Source: Candidatus Streptomyces philanthi (lineage in GTDB: Bacteria > Actinomycetota > Actinomycetes > Streptomycetales > Streptomycetaceae). From it: 64,000 nt of DNA. Under the pieces are notes generated by a model. That model saw nothing but the letters and a program-made list of their open reading frames with translations, ran no database searches and was not told where the DNA came from. A program made the translations under genes and the position numbers. Where the stretch lies: positions 4,278,001 through 4,342,000 of the forward strand of contig CP073042.1 of NCBI GenBank assembly GCA_018114805.1, in the 5' to 3' direction. Shown here in pieces: positions 8,834 through 17,505 of the stretch; the stretch's first letter is position 1; each line of letters begins with the position of its first letter.

Positions 8834-10057
8834 TCAGCTCAACTGCTCGATGACCATGGCCATGCCCTGGCCGCTGCCCACGCACATGGTCTCCAGGCCG
8901 AACTGCTTGTCGTGCCACTGGAGCGAGTTGATCAGGGTCCCGGTGATCCGCGCCCCGGTCATGCCGAAGGGGTGGCCGACGGCGATGGCGCCGCCGTTCA
9001 CGTTGAGCCGGTCCAGATCGATGCCGAGGTCCCGGTAGGACGGGATGACCTGTGCCGCGAACGCCTCGTTGATCTCCACCAGGTCGATGTCGCCGATTGT
9101 CAGACCCGCCCGCTTGAGAGCCCTCTGGGACGCCTCGACCGGGCCGTACCCCATGATCTCGGGGGACAGGGCGGAGACGCCGGTGGAGACGATGCGGGCG
9201 AGCGGGGTCAGGCCCAGCTCGCGCGCCTTGGTGTCGGACATGATCACCAGCGCCGCGGCGCCGTCGTTGAGCGGACAGCAGTTGCCGGCGGTGACCAGCC
9301 CGTCGGGGCGGAAGACGGGCTTGAGGTCCTCCACGCCCTCCAGCTTCACGCCCGCGCGCGGGCCGTCGTCCTTGCTGACGACCGTGCCGTCGGGCGTGGT
9401 GACCGGGGTGATCTCGCGCTCCCAGAAGCCCGCCGCGATGGCCTGCTCGGCCAGGTTCTGCGAGCGCACGCCGAAGGCGTCCATGTCCTCGCGCGTCACG
9501 CCCTTGGCGCGCGCCAGGTTCTCGGCGGTCTGACCCATCGCGATGTACGCGTCGGGCACCAGGCCGTCCTCGCGCGGGTCGTGCCAGCCCTCGCCGCCGT
9601 GCTCGGCCCGGTGCGCGGTGCGCGCCTCGGCGTCGGCGAACAGCGGGTTGTGGGTGCCGGGCATGCCGTCGGACGAGCCGTTGACGCTGCGCGAGACGGT
9701 CTCGACGCCGGCCGAGACGAACACGTCGCCCTCGCCGGCCTTGATGGCGTGCAGGGCCATCCGCGAGGTCTGCAACGAGGACGCGCAGTAACGGGTGATG
9801 GTGCAGCCCGGCAGGTGGTCCATGCCCAACTGGACGGCGACGATCCGCCCCAGGTTGTGACCCTGCTCCCCGCCGGGCAGGCCGCAGCCGAGCATCAGGT
9901 CGTCGATGTCACGCGGGTCGAGCTCGGGTACCTTGGCGAGCGCGGCCCCGACGATCTGGGCGGTCAGGTCGTCGGGCCGCACCTCCTTGAGCGACCCCTT
10001 GAAGGCGCGACCGATAGGGGAACGAGCGGCTGAGACGATCACTGCTTCGGTCATCAC
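8834..10057 (-). CDS. Acetyl-CoA acetyltransferase (thiolase)
   Basis: 407 residues, the full length of a thiolase. All catalytic parts are visible: the nucleophilic Cys in ITRYCASSLQT, the His in GGAIAVGHPFGMTGAR and the second Cys in CVGSGQGMAM near the C-terminus. The enzyme either condenses two acetyl-CoA molecules or cleaves 3-ketoacyl-CoA in fatty acid oxidation; sequence alone does not decide. It is transcribed alone. A palindromic AAGCGCTT about 95 bp upstream (10152-10159) resembles operators seen upstream of fatty acid genes. An SGNH hydrolase pseudogene lies further upstream on the same strand. Confidence 0.95.
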   Translation of the reverse strand: MMTEAVIVSAARSPIGRAFKGSLKEVRPDDLTAQIVGAALAKVPELDPRDIDDLMLGCGLPGGEQGHNLGRIVAVQLGMDHLPGCTITRYCASSLQTSRMALHAIKAGEGDVFVSAGVETVSRSVNGSSDGMPGTHNPLFADAEARTAHRAEHGGEGWHDPREDGLVPDAYIAMGQTAENLARAKGVTREDMDAFGVRSQNLAEQAIAAGFWEREITPVTTPDGTVVSKDDGPRAGVKLEGVEDLKPVFRPDGLVTAGNCCPLNDGAAALVIMSDTKARELGLTPLARIVSTGVSALSPEIMGYGPVEASQRALKRAGLTIGDIDLVEINEAFAAQVIPSYRDLGIDLDRLNVNGGAIAVGHPFGMTGARITGTLINSLQWHDKQFGLETMCVGSGQGMAMVIEQLS

Positions 10058-10151
10058 GGCTCCAGAGGGCGAAGGCGGGCACTGCGTCGGAAGCTACCCG
10101 CCCGTAGCCACGAGGTCATGGGCCGCGCGCTGTGATGCGGGCCTCTTTTCT

Positions 10152-10159
10152 AAGCGCTT
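10152..10159. promoter_or_regulatory. Palindrome upstream of thiolase gene
   Basis: AAGCGCTT within the longer imperfect element GAGCAAGCGCTTAGA on the minus strand, about 95 bp before the thiolase start. It has the form of a TetR-type operator. No regulator gene is adjacent, so the binding protein is unknown. Confidence 0.3.
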
Positions 10160-10322
10160 GCTCACCCAGCGGCACGGGCGATTTCCGGCCACCCCACCCG
10201 TTCCCCTACCCTCGCGCGCCGCGTCCGTGGCGGCCGGCCACGTATGGGCCCGACGCACGGGACGACGACGCGCGGGGCCCCGTGCGCGGGGGCGTACGGG
10301 GCAACCACGGGCCGGCGGGCGG

Positions 10323-11443
10323 TCAGCCGCTGAGGGCGGCGGACGCCGGGTCGGCCGGCAGGCGGCGGCGCCGGCGCCGGAAGAGCTGGGCCCAGGGGCC
10401 ACGGGCCGCCGCGACCTCGGTGCCGCCCTCGGCCGCTGCCTGCGCCACCGGCCAGAACCCCTCGCGGCGGGCCGGGTCCGGCCGCTCCTCCTCCGGCCAC
10501 AGCCCGAGCGCCGAGCACAGGGTCGGCAGGATGGCCATCGCGGCCGTCATGTACCCCTCGGCCGACGGGTGGTAGTTGTCCGGCCCGAACAGCTCCGTCG
10601 GGTGGGCGGCGAACTCGGGGCCGAGCAGGTCGCCGAGGGAGACGGTACGCCCGCCGTGCTCGACGACGGCGATGGTCTGCGCGGCGGCCAACTGCCGGCT
10701 CAGCCGCCTGGCGACCCAGCGCAGCGGCTGGTAGACGGGCTCGATGGTGCCGAGGTCGGGACAGGTGCCCACGACCACCTCACACCCGGCGGCGCGCAGC
10801 GCGCGCACCGCGTCGGCGAGCAGCCGCACCGACTCCGTGGGCGGCATCCGGTGCGTGACGTCGTTGGCGCCGATCATGATCACGGCGATGTCGGGGCACC
10901 GGACGTCCGGCGGCTCGCCACCCCCGCCGCCGGGCACCCCGACCACGGCCCCGTCTGCCCCGTCCATCCCCGCGCCACCCGCCGCTGCACCCACCGCCCC
11001 GGGGCCCGCCAGGGCCGGGCCCGTCGGCGTCGGCTGGCGGGCCGAGCAGCAGCGCCACCTGCCGGGCCAGGTCGTCGGACTGCGCGCCGGGCCGCGCCGC
11101 CACGCGCAGCTCTACCGGGTGCTCGGCCACGGCCGCGAGGCCCGAGGCCAACAACGCGCCCTGTGTCTGGTGCGCGTGGCGTACGCCCTGGCCGGCGGCG
11201 GTCGAGTCGCCGAGGAAGGCCAGGTGCAGGGGCGGGGCGGCGCTCTCGTGGTCGAAGGCCGTGCCGGTACTGCCCGTCGGCCCGCGGTGGCTCGTCACCG
11301 GAGCCGCCCACCACGCGTCTGGCCAGCCGCACCTCGGTGAGCAGCAGCCCGACGGCAGCCCCGCCCAGCAGCCCGATCCCGCCGCCCCCGTACGCCGCCG
11401 CGGTCGCGATCCGCCGCGCTACCCGCGCTCTCGACATCGACAT
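10323..11443 (-). pseudogene. SGNH/GDSL hydrolase split by two frameshifts
   Basis: The parts of one secreted or membrane-anchored SGNH hydrolase occupy three frames. From ATG 11443 comes a basic N-terminus and a membrane helix (RIATAAAYGGGGIGLLGGAA). The frame changes near 11280, after which the block I motif LAFLGDSTAAGQG appears. It changes again near 10950-11010, inside a Gly-rich linker, after which block III IMIGANDVTH and block V DNYHPSAEGY follow. All catalytic signatures (Ser of GDS, Asn of GAND, DxxH) survive, so the damage is two indels in GC runs. Either the gene decayed recently or these are sequencing errors. If intact it would be about 370 residues and act on esters or polysaccharide acyl groups outside the membrane. 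Confidence 0.7.
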
Positions 11444-11754
11444 GGGCCCGCTCACCTCCGTGCTCTCTCGCGTGCGTAGGTCTCCCGGGCCAGCCCGGCG
11501 GATACGCACCGCCGGTCGGGCCTACTGCTGTGTTGCCCGGTCGGCGCCGGATCGCAACGCGCCCATCGGGCGGTCCCGCCGCACGTCGCGGCGCGGGCGG
11601 GGCGCTGTACGGGTGCGGTGCGGGGGCTGGTCGGGGGCCGACTGACGGGAATCCGTCCCCTCCGCCTTGGCCGAGAACCGGTTGGTCTGGGTGAGGCGTG
11701 GGCCGGGCGGGGGGGGCCGTCGTCGCCCGATTGCCAGGATGCGGTTGCGCTGAG

Positions 11755-11763
11755 TTATCCACA
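11755..11763 (+). promoter_or_regulatory. Perfect DnaA-box sequence
   Basis: TTATCCACA, the E. coli DnaA-box consensus, lies 103 bp upstream of the cystathionine beta-synthase start. Single boxes occur by chance or as DnaA titration or control sites; no cluster or AT-rich element is present, so this is not an origin. Confidence 0.3.
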
Positions 11764-11865
11764 GGGCAGTGGTCGCCGGGCCGTGGCGCAATAGGCTTAT
11801 GGGGTGGGCCCGCGCCGGCGGCAGCCCCTTGACTCGCGGAGACCCCGCTGAACCTGGAGTAGGGC

Positions 11866-13254
11866 GTGCAGTTTCACGAATCGATGATCGACCTGGTGGG
11901 CAACACCCCGCTGGTGAAGCTCAACAGCGTGGCCGAGGGGATTCAGGCCACCGTCCTGGCGAAGGTGGAGTACTTCAACCCGGGCGGGTCGGTCAAGGAC
12001 CGGATCGCCGTGCGGATGATCGAGGCCGCCGAGGAGTCGGCGGCGCTCCAGCCCGGTGGCACGATCGTCGAGCCGACCTCGGGCAACACCGGCGTGGGCC
12101 TGGCGATGGTCGCCCAGCGCAAGGGGTACAAGTGCGTCTTCGTCTGCCCGGACAAGGTCTCCACGGACAAGATCAACGTGCTGCGGGCGTACGGGGCCGA
12201 GGTCGTGGTCTGCCCCACCGCCGTCGACCCCGAGCACCCGGACTCGTACTACAATGTCTCCGACCGCCTGGTGCGCGAGATCCCCGGCGCCTGGAAGCCC
12301 GACCAGTACAGCAACCCGGACAACCCGCGCTCGCACTACGAGTCCACCGGGCCCGAGCTGTGGCAGCAGACCGATGAGCGGATCACGCACTTCGTCGCGG
12401 GCGTCGGCACCGGCGGCACGATCAGCGGCACCGGCCGCTACCTCAAGGACGTCAGTGACGGCCGGGTCAAGGTGATCGGTGCCGACCCGGAGGGCTCGGT
12501 ATACTCCGGCGGCTCTGGCCGCCCGTACCTGATCGAGGGCGTCGGCGAGGACTTCTGGCCGAGCGTGTACGACCGGACCGTCGCGGACGAGATCGTGCCG
12601 GTCTCCGACAAGGACGCTTTCCAGATGACGCGCCGCCTCGCCAAGGAGGAGGGCCTGCTCGTCGGCGGCTCCTGCGGGATGGCGGTCGTGGCCGCCCTGC
12701 GCGTCGCCGAGCGGCTCGGCCCCGACGACGTGGTGGTCGTGCTGCTGCCGGACAGCGGGCGGGGTTACCTCTCGAAGATCTTCAATGATGAATGGATGGC
12801 GGACTACGGCTTCCTGGAGGAGGCCGGGCCCGCCGTGCGCGTCGGTGACGTGCTGCGCGGCAAGGATGGCGGACTGCCCTCGCTGGTGCACATGCACCCG
12901 GAGGAGACCGTCGGCGAGGCCATCGAGGTGCTGCGCGAGTACGGCGTCTCGCAGATGCCCATCGTCAAGCCCGGCGCGGGCCACCCCGACGTGATGGCCG
13001 CCGAGGTCATCGGCTCGGTCGTCGAGCGCGAGCTGTTGGACGCGCTGTTCGCGCAGCGCGCGGCGCTGACCGACCCGCTGGAGAAGCACATGAGCCCGCC
13101 GCTGCCGCAGGTGGGCTCCGGCGAGCCGGTATCGGACCTGATGGCCGTGCTCGGGGCGGCGGACGCCGCCGTCGTGCTGGTGGAAGGCAAGCCGACCGGG
13201 GTCGTCAGCCGGCAGGACCTGCTGGCCTACCTGGCCAAGGGCGCGGCCAAGTAG
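11866..13254 (+). CDS. Cystathionine beta-synthase
   Basis: 462 residues from a GTG start with GGAGTAGG upstream. The N-terminal two thirds are a PLP fold-type II enzyme: the PLP Lys is K44 in NPGGSVKDRI, the substrate/PLP loop is EPTSGNTGVG and the phosphate loop is GVGTGGTISGTG. The C-terminal third (about residues 335-460) holds a pair of CBS domains (VGEAIEVLREYGVSQMPIV, then the last repeat near AVVLVEGKPTGVVSRQDL), which bind adenosyl ligands in the family. The enzyme joins serine and homocysteine to cystathionine in reverse transsulfuration. It is transcribed alone and faces the eno pseudogene, with a hairpin between. Confidence 0.93.
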   Translation: MQFHESMIDLVGNTPLVKLNSVAEGIQATVLAKVEYFNPGGSVKDRIAVRMIEAAEESAALQPGGTIVEPTSGNTGVGLAMVAQRKGYKCVFVCPDKVSTDKINVLRAYGAEVVVCPTAVDPEHPDSYYNVSDRLVREIPGAWKPDQYSNPDNPRSHYESTGPELWQQTDERITHFVAGVGTGGTISGTGRYLKDVSDGRVKVIGADPEGSVYSGGSGRPYLIEGVGEDFWPSVYDRTVADEIVPVSDKDAFQMTRRLAKEEGLLVGGSCGMAVVAALRVAERLGPDDVVVVLLPDSGRGYLSKIFNDEWMADYGFLEEAGPAVRVGDVLRGKDGGLPSLVHMHPEETVGEAIEVLREYGVSQMPIVKPGAGHPDVMAAEVIGSVVERELLDALFAQRAALTDPLEKHMSPPLPQVGSGEPVSDLMAVLGAADAAVVLVEGKPTGVVSRQDLLAYLAKGAAK

Positions 13255-13669
13255 CCGGGCCGCCGGAGCCGCCCGCGTCAGGGGAGTGTCACGGAACGCC
13301 GCGTGGGCGCCCCTTCGCGTAAGCGGTACGTATCGTCACGCGCCAGCAGCACGCATTTAACACGCGTCCGGCACATTGGTGGACGTTGGCAGGACGACAC
13401 CGACACCCGATGTGCGGCGACACGGACCTCCGGAGCGGCTCCCGGACCTCCATGGTCGCCCGGACGCGGCGAGACCGGCCCGAGGCCCGTCCCGCGTCCC
13501 CCGCGGGGACCGTCGTCGTCCCGCCCCCGGCGAGTGCGCCGGCGGGGTGCGGCGGTCCCCGCGTACGCCGGCGGTGGCCCGCGACCCTCCCGGTCGCGGG
13601 CCACTTGCGCGTACGGGCGCGCCCGGGCCCGGGCCGGCGGCTACCGCCGCGTCACCGTCGCCCGCCCGC
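13255..13669. other. Intergenic region between cbs and eno
   Basis: 415 bp between convergent genes. The only structure I can support is the 13-bp stem hairpin at 13574-13604. Open frames here lack protein signal. Confidence 0.45.
13574..13604. terminator. Strong hairpin between convergent genes
   Basis: GTGGCCCGCGACC and GGTCGCGGGCCAC form a perfect 13-bp stem around CTCCC, 70 bp past the eno stop and 320 bp past the cystathionine beta-synthase stop. It fits a bidirectional terminator. Confidence 0.75.
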
Positions 13670-14998
13670 TCACGCCCCGCGCAGCGCGGAGCGCCCCGCG
13701 TAGCGTGCTGCGTCGCCCAACTCCTGCTCGATGCGGATGAGTTGGTTGTACTTCGCCGTACGGTCGGAGCGGGAGAGCGAGCCGGTCTTGATCTGGCCGC
13801 AGCCGGTCGCCACCTCGAGGTCCGTGATCGTGGTGTCCTCCGTCTCGCCCGAGCGGTGCGACATGACGGCCGTCTAGCCCGCCCGGTGGGCCACCTCCAC
13901 CGTGGCCAGCGCCTCGGACAGGGTGCCGATCTGGTTGACCTTGACCAGGACCGAGTTGCCGACGCCGGTGCGGATGCCCTCGCGCAGCAGCGTCTCGTTG
14001 GTGCAGAACACGTCGTCGCCGGTGAGCTGGCAGCGGTCGCCGACGCGGGCGGTCAGCTCGCGCCAGCCGTCCAGGTCGTTCTCCGCCATCGGGTCCTCGA
14101 TGGAGACGATCGGGTACGCGTCGACGAGCCCGGCCAGGTAGTCGGCGTTCTCGGCGGGGGTGCGGCGCAGCCCCTCGCCGGCGTAGTCGTACACTCCGTC
14201 GCGGAAGAACTCCGACGACGCCGGGTCCATGACAAGGCCGATGTCCGCGCCCGGGCGGTAGCCGGCGCGCTCGATGGCGGTCATGACGAAGTCGAGCGCC
14301 TCCTCGGCCGTGCGCAGCGCGGGGGCGAAGCCGCCCTCGTCGCCGACGGCCGTGGAGTGCCCGGCGGCCAGCAGGTCGCGGCGCAGGGTGTGGAAGACCT
14401 CGCTGCCCATCCGTACGGCGTCGAGGAAGGTGTCCGCGCCCACCGGCGTGATCATGAACTCCTGGTAGTCCAGCGGGTTGTCGGCGTGGGCGCCGCCGTT
14501 GACGATGTTTATCATCGGCAGCGGCAGCAGGTGGGCTTCGGCGCCGCCGAGGTTGCGGTAGAGGGGCTGGCGGTAGGCGGTGGCGACGGCCTTGGCGGCG
14601 GCGAGGGAAACGCCGAGGATCGTGTTGGCGCCCAGCCGGGACTTGGTGGCGGTGCCGTCGAGAGCGATCAGCGAGGCGTCGAGCCCGGCCTGGTCCGCCG
14701 CGTCGCGGCCGCGCACGGCCGCCGCGATCTCCCCGTTCACATGGGCCACTGCGCGCTCGACGCCCTTGCCGTGCCAGCGGGCCGCGTCCGCGTCGCTCAG
14801 TTCCACGGCCTCCCGGGCGCCGGTGGAGGCGCCGGAGGGGACGGCCGCGCGGCCCAGCGACCCGTCGGCCAGGACGACGTCGACCTCGACCGTGGGGTTG
14901 CCCCGGCTGTCGATGATCTGGCGGGCGGTGACGGTCTCGATGGGGGCGTCGACGGTGTGGACGACCGGTGCGGACGTGGGAGCAGCCTGTGTGGACAT
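13670..14998 (-). pseudogene. eno: Enolase with in-frame amber codon
   Basis: Read from ATG 14998, the frame encodes a full enolase of about 442 residues: ITARQIIDSRGNPTVEVDV-type N-terminus (here VTARQIIDSRGNP), DEGGFAP, EDPMAENDLDGW and TGDDVFCTN. At 13874-13876 a TAG stands where Tyr is expected (VEVAHRAG-stop-TAVMSHRSGE). The rest continues in the same frame with SHRSGETED and the active-site Lys of IKTGSLSRSD, down to 13670. The product ending at the amber codon would lack the catalytic Lys and the loop holding the substrate. This is likely a second enolase copy; the essential copy must be elsewhere. It is divergent from a marR gene with operator-like palindromes between them. Amber read-through cannot be excluded. 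Confidence 0.85.
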
Positions 14999-15071
14999 GG
15001 GAGCCCTTCCCGTTGTGGGGTGTCGGGGCCGTAGAGCGACGACGCTGGCGCTGACCCCGGCCTGGTGAACT

Positions 15072-15092
15072 CTACAGCAATGCTGAGCAGTT
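15072..15092. promoter_or_regulatory. Degenerate copy of the eno/marR palindrome
   Basis: Around AGCAATGCTGAGCAG, the minus strand reads close to the perfect palindrome at 15109-15129 (core CAGCATTGCTG kept). It lies nearer the eno start and may be a second, weaker site for the same regulator. Confidence 0.4.
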
Positions 15093-15108
15093 TTCCTGTT
15101 CAGCTTGG

Positions 15109-15129
15109 CTGCGCAGCATTGCTGCGCAG
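15109..15129. promoter_or_regulatory. Perfect palindrome, likely MarR operator
   Basis: Arms CTGCGCAGCA and TGCTGCGCAG flank a single central T, in the 224-bp region between the divergent eno and marR starts. Size, symmetry and position suit an operator of the adjacent MarR regulator. Confidence 0.6.
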
Positions 15130-15136
15130 TGCCTCT

Positions 15137-15170
15137 GCGCGGCGTTGCCGCGCGGTGTTGCCGCGCGGTG
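15137..15170. repeat. GC-rich inverted and tandem repeats in eno/marR region
   Basis: GCGCGGC-GTT-GCCGCGC is a perfect inverted repeat at 15137-15153. Overlapping it, TTGCCGCGCGGTG occurs twice back to back (15145-15157 and 15158-15170). They continue the palindrome series from 15072 and may be further regulator sites or a product of slippage. Confidence 0.6.
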
Positions 15171-15222
15171 CCGTGCACGGTTCACCTCGGCGGCCTTGCT
15201 GGTCAGCCGGGTACAGTGCCCT

Positions 15223-15645
15223 ATGCCCACCTCGGAAGCCGCCACCATCGCCGCTGAACTGCGCACCGCGATGGGCAAGCTCACCCGACGCGTGACCCAT
15301 GAGGACCGCATCCCGCTGGGCCAGGTCGCCGTGCTCGGCGCGCTCGACCGCAACGGCGCCATGACCACCAGCGACCTCGCCGCCGACCAGCGCGTACGCC
15401 CCCAGTCGATGGCCCGCGCGGTGGGGCTGCTGATGGAACAGGGCCTGATCACGCGCCGGGCGCACCCCACGGACGGCCGCAAGTCGCTGGTGGAGCTCTT
15501 GGACGCGGGCCGGGCCGCGCTCGAAGCGGAGCGGGGCCGCAGGGTCGGTTGGCTCGCGCAGGCTATCGAGGCCGAACTCAGCGACGAGGAGCGGGAGTTG
15601 CTGGCGCGCAGCGCCACCCTGTTGGAGCGGCTCGCCACGCGTTAG
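15223..15645 (+). CDS. MarR-family transcriptional regulator
   Basis: 140 residues, the usual MarR length. Helix-rich N-terminus, then the winged helix-turn-helix (about residues 30-95): LGQVAVLGALDRNGAMTTSD, RVRPQSMARAVGLLMEQGLI and the wing RRAHPTDGRKSLVELL. The C-terminal helix pair forms the dimer arm. MarR proteins bind palindromes as dimers and release on ligand binding. The nearest candidates are the palindromes at 15072-15170, just upstream, which would let it control itself and the divergent eno copy. Start ATG 15223 has only a weak ribosome-binding site. Confidence 0.9.
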   Translation: MPTSEAATIAAELRTAMGKLTRRVTHEDRIPLGQVAVLGALDRNGAMTTSDLAADQRVRPQSMARAVGLLMEQGLITRRAHPTDGRKSLVELLDAGRAALEAERGRRVGWLAQAIEAELSDEERELLARSATLLERLATR

Positions 15646-15699
15646 CGTCCTGACGGGCGGTGCGGCGGGGTGGCGCGACGTGTGGCGTGGCGGTCCGTT

Positions 15700-15983
15700 T
15701 CGCGGCGGGCGGTTGGCGCACCACAGCACCAGGTCGGCCCCGAGCGGCACCTCGGCAGCAGGTCGACGCCGGCGTGCCCGGCCGGCCGCGGGCCGAGCCG
15801 GCGCCGCTCGCGCAGCGCCAGCGGCAGCAGCGGCAGCAGCGGCGGCAGCGCCAGCGCGCACCGGAAGAACGCGGCGGTCTCCGGTGAGGCTCGGAGAGCC
15901 GGACCGGCATGGCCGACACCGAGATGCGGGCAACCCCGGCCACTGCCAGCAGCCCGCGGGTCGCGCGACAGCCGGCGGGCCAC
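15700..15983 (-). pseudogene. Remnant of an EamA transporter N-terminus
   Basis: On the minus strand the start MARRLSRDPRAAG, then in a second frame VAGVARISVSAMPVRLSE, then back in the first frame SPETAAFFRCALALPPLLPL and LALRERRRLGPRPAG, together spell the first two or three helices of an EamA transporter. At least two frame changes and loss of everything past about residue 90 make it a remnant. It sits head to head with the LysR remnant that follows, so this was once a transporter/regulator pair. Confidence 0.6.
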
Positions 15984-16049
15984 GCCGCCGGGCGCGGTGG
16001 GGTTCGGCGCGCGGGCCCCGAACGGGACGCCCCGGCTCGACCGTCGCCT

Positions 16050-16680
16050 GCCCGCTGCGGGTGGGCTCGTTCTCCGTCGCGATCAAGACGTTCCTGCCGC
16101 CCGCCCTGGTATCGCCGCGCGAACGGCACCCGCGCGTGCGCACCACGGTGCTGGCCGGCAGGGCCGAGGAGATGCTGGCCGGCGTGCGCGTGAGCGAACT
16201 CGACCTCGCGGTCGTGGAGGGCTGGGAGGAGCTGCCGACCGCGCTGCCGGCCGGCCTGACCGCCTTCGAGCTGCTCTCGGACGTCGCGGACGTCGCGGAC
16301 GGCGCCCTGTCCGTACGGCATCCGCTGGTCGGGCTGGGCGTCGTCGAACTCGACCGACTGGCCAACACGCCGTGAGCGTCGTGGACCGGCGACGGCGCCT
16401 GCCCCCCGTTCCTGGTGCAGACGCCGCGCCAGCGGGGCTTTGAGCCGGACATCAGTTGCCACGTCGCCGGGCGCCCGCCCAACTGGCGCTCGTGGCGGCC
16501 GGCCTGGTGGCCGCGCTGGTGCCGCTGCTGGGGCGCGGCCCGCTGCCCGCCGGGCTCCGCGCGCTCGCCACCCGCCCGGTGCTGCGCCGCACGGTCCTGG
16601 TGGCGCATCGGAGCGGGGAGGCGGTGCGGCCGGTGGTGGTCGCGGGCGTCGCCGCGCTGCGGAGGCCGTGGCGGAGCCGT
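16050..16680 (+). pseudogene. Remnant of a LysR-family regulator
   Basis: The substrate-binding domain of a LysR protein is visible without its helix-turn-helix. LRVGSFSVAIKTFLPPALV, RERHPRVRTTVLAGRAEEML and VSELDLAVVEGWEELP are in one frame. A TGA at 16373-16375 stands where Trp is likely, then FLVQTPRQRGFEPDISCHVAG and QLALVAAGLVAALVPLLGRG follow in shifted frames to about 16680. The N-terminal 80 or so residues are missing; only about 70 bp separate it from the divergent EamA remnant, so the operator region and the DNA-binding domain were deleted. Confidence 0.65.
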
Positions 16681-16696
16681 GAGGACGCGGGGGCCG

Positions 16697-17134
16697 TCAG
16701 TCCCAGTCGCTGGTGGACTTCTTCCCCTCCCGGTGCAGGAAGGCGAAGCCGCCGAAGGAGTGCACCGCGTTCACGCCGACGATCCCGCCCCAGGCGACGA
16801 GCAGCCCTGACAGCCCCTCGTTGACCACGGCGATCGCCGACAGCGGGATGGCCAGCACCAGCGAGACCGCGACGAAGCCGAACCGCTCGCCGAGGCCGAT
16901 CCCGGCGGCGTTGGCCGAGTCCGCCCCCGCCGGTGAGCCCACGCCGCGCGCGGCGGACATCTGCTGTTCGGCCAGTTGCCGGCGTACGTGCCGGTCGGCG
17001 GTATCGTTGAAGCGCTGCTCGACCTTCTCCAGGAAGGAATCGACCAGTTCCGACTCGTACTCAGGACCGAGCTCCTTGCGGGTCTGCAAGATCGCGTCGA
17101 GTTCCTTCTTTACCTCTGGGTCGTGGGCGTCCAT
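16697..17134 (-). CDS. Two-helix integral membrane protein
   Basis: 145 residues. The first 90 are charged and helical (EVKKELDAILQTRKELGPEY, then LEKVEQRFNDTADRHVRRQL), likely a cytosolic coiled coil. Two membrane helices follow (FVAVSLVLAIPLSAIAVV and LLVAWGGIVGVNAVHSFGGF), with a short basic tail. This layout is common in streptomycete conserved membrane proteins of unknown function. No enzyme motif. It is divergent from the acyl-CoA synthetase across a region holding a tandem repeat, so the repeat could affect either gene. Confidence 0.78.
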   Translation of the reverse strand: MDAHDPEVKKELDAILQTRKELGPEYESELVDSFLEKVEQRFNDTADRHVRRQLAEQQMSAARGVGSPAGADSANAAGIGLGERFGFVAVSLVLAIPLSAIAVVNEGLSGLLVAWGGIVGVNAVHSFGGFAFLHREGKKSTSDWD

Positions 17135-17392
17135 GGTGCCTACGCTACGGGCAACCGCCGGCGGTGTAAGTAGGGTCAGCCCCCCTATCAGGCCGGCGGT
17201 TCAGCCCCCGGAACGGCCCGTGACCAGGCGAACCCCGCCCCGGCCCCCGCTCGCCGGGCCGCGCCGGGCCCGCCGGGTGCCCGCCGTTCACCGGGGCGAA
17301 GCCCGCCGGCCTCCCGCCGCCCGCTTCAGGTCCGCCCAGCGAGCGGCCCGCGCACGGGGCGGGCGGGCGAGTGGGTAACGTCGCCCCGGCGG

Positions 17393-17472
17393 CGTACGAC
17401 ACACGCGGCGTACGAGACGCACGTCGTACGACACGCAGGACGTTCGACACGTACGGCGTATGACACACGCGG
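17393..17472. repeat. Five tandem 16-bp repeats
   Basis: Five consecutive 16-bp units with the core CGTACGACACRCG start at 17393, 17409, 17425, 17441 and 17457. The first and last units differ at one base. The array ends 33 bp before the acyl-CoA synthetase start and lies between divergent genes. Regular spacing of about 1.5 helical turns suits a multi-site operator; slippage-born repeat is the alternative. Confidence 0.85.
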
Positions 17473-17505
17473 GGCGCGATGTTGCCCGAAGGAGAGGAAA
17501 CGCTG

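Noticed and set aside
11755..11763. Replication origin suggested by a perfect DnaA box
   Set aside because: Only one box, no cluster, no dnaA or dnaN nearby and no A/T-rich unwinding region.
13376..13669. Coding region continuing on the + strand past cbs
   Set aside because: It reads across a strong terminator stem and then antisense through eno; no protein family signal.
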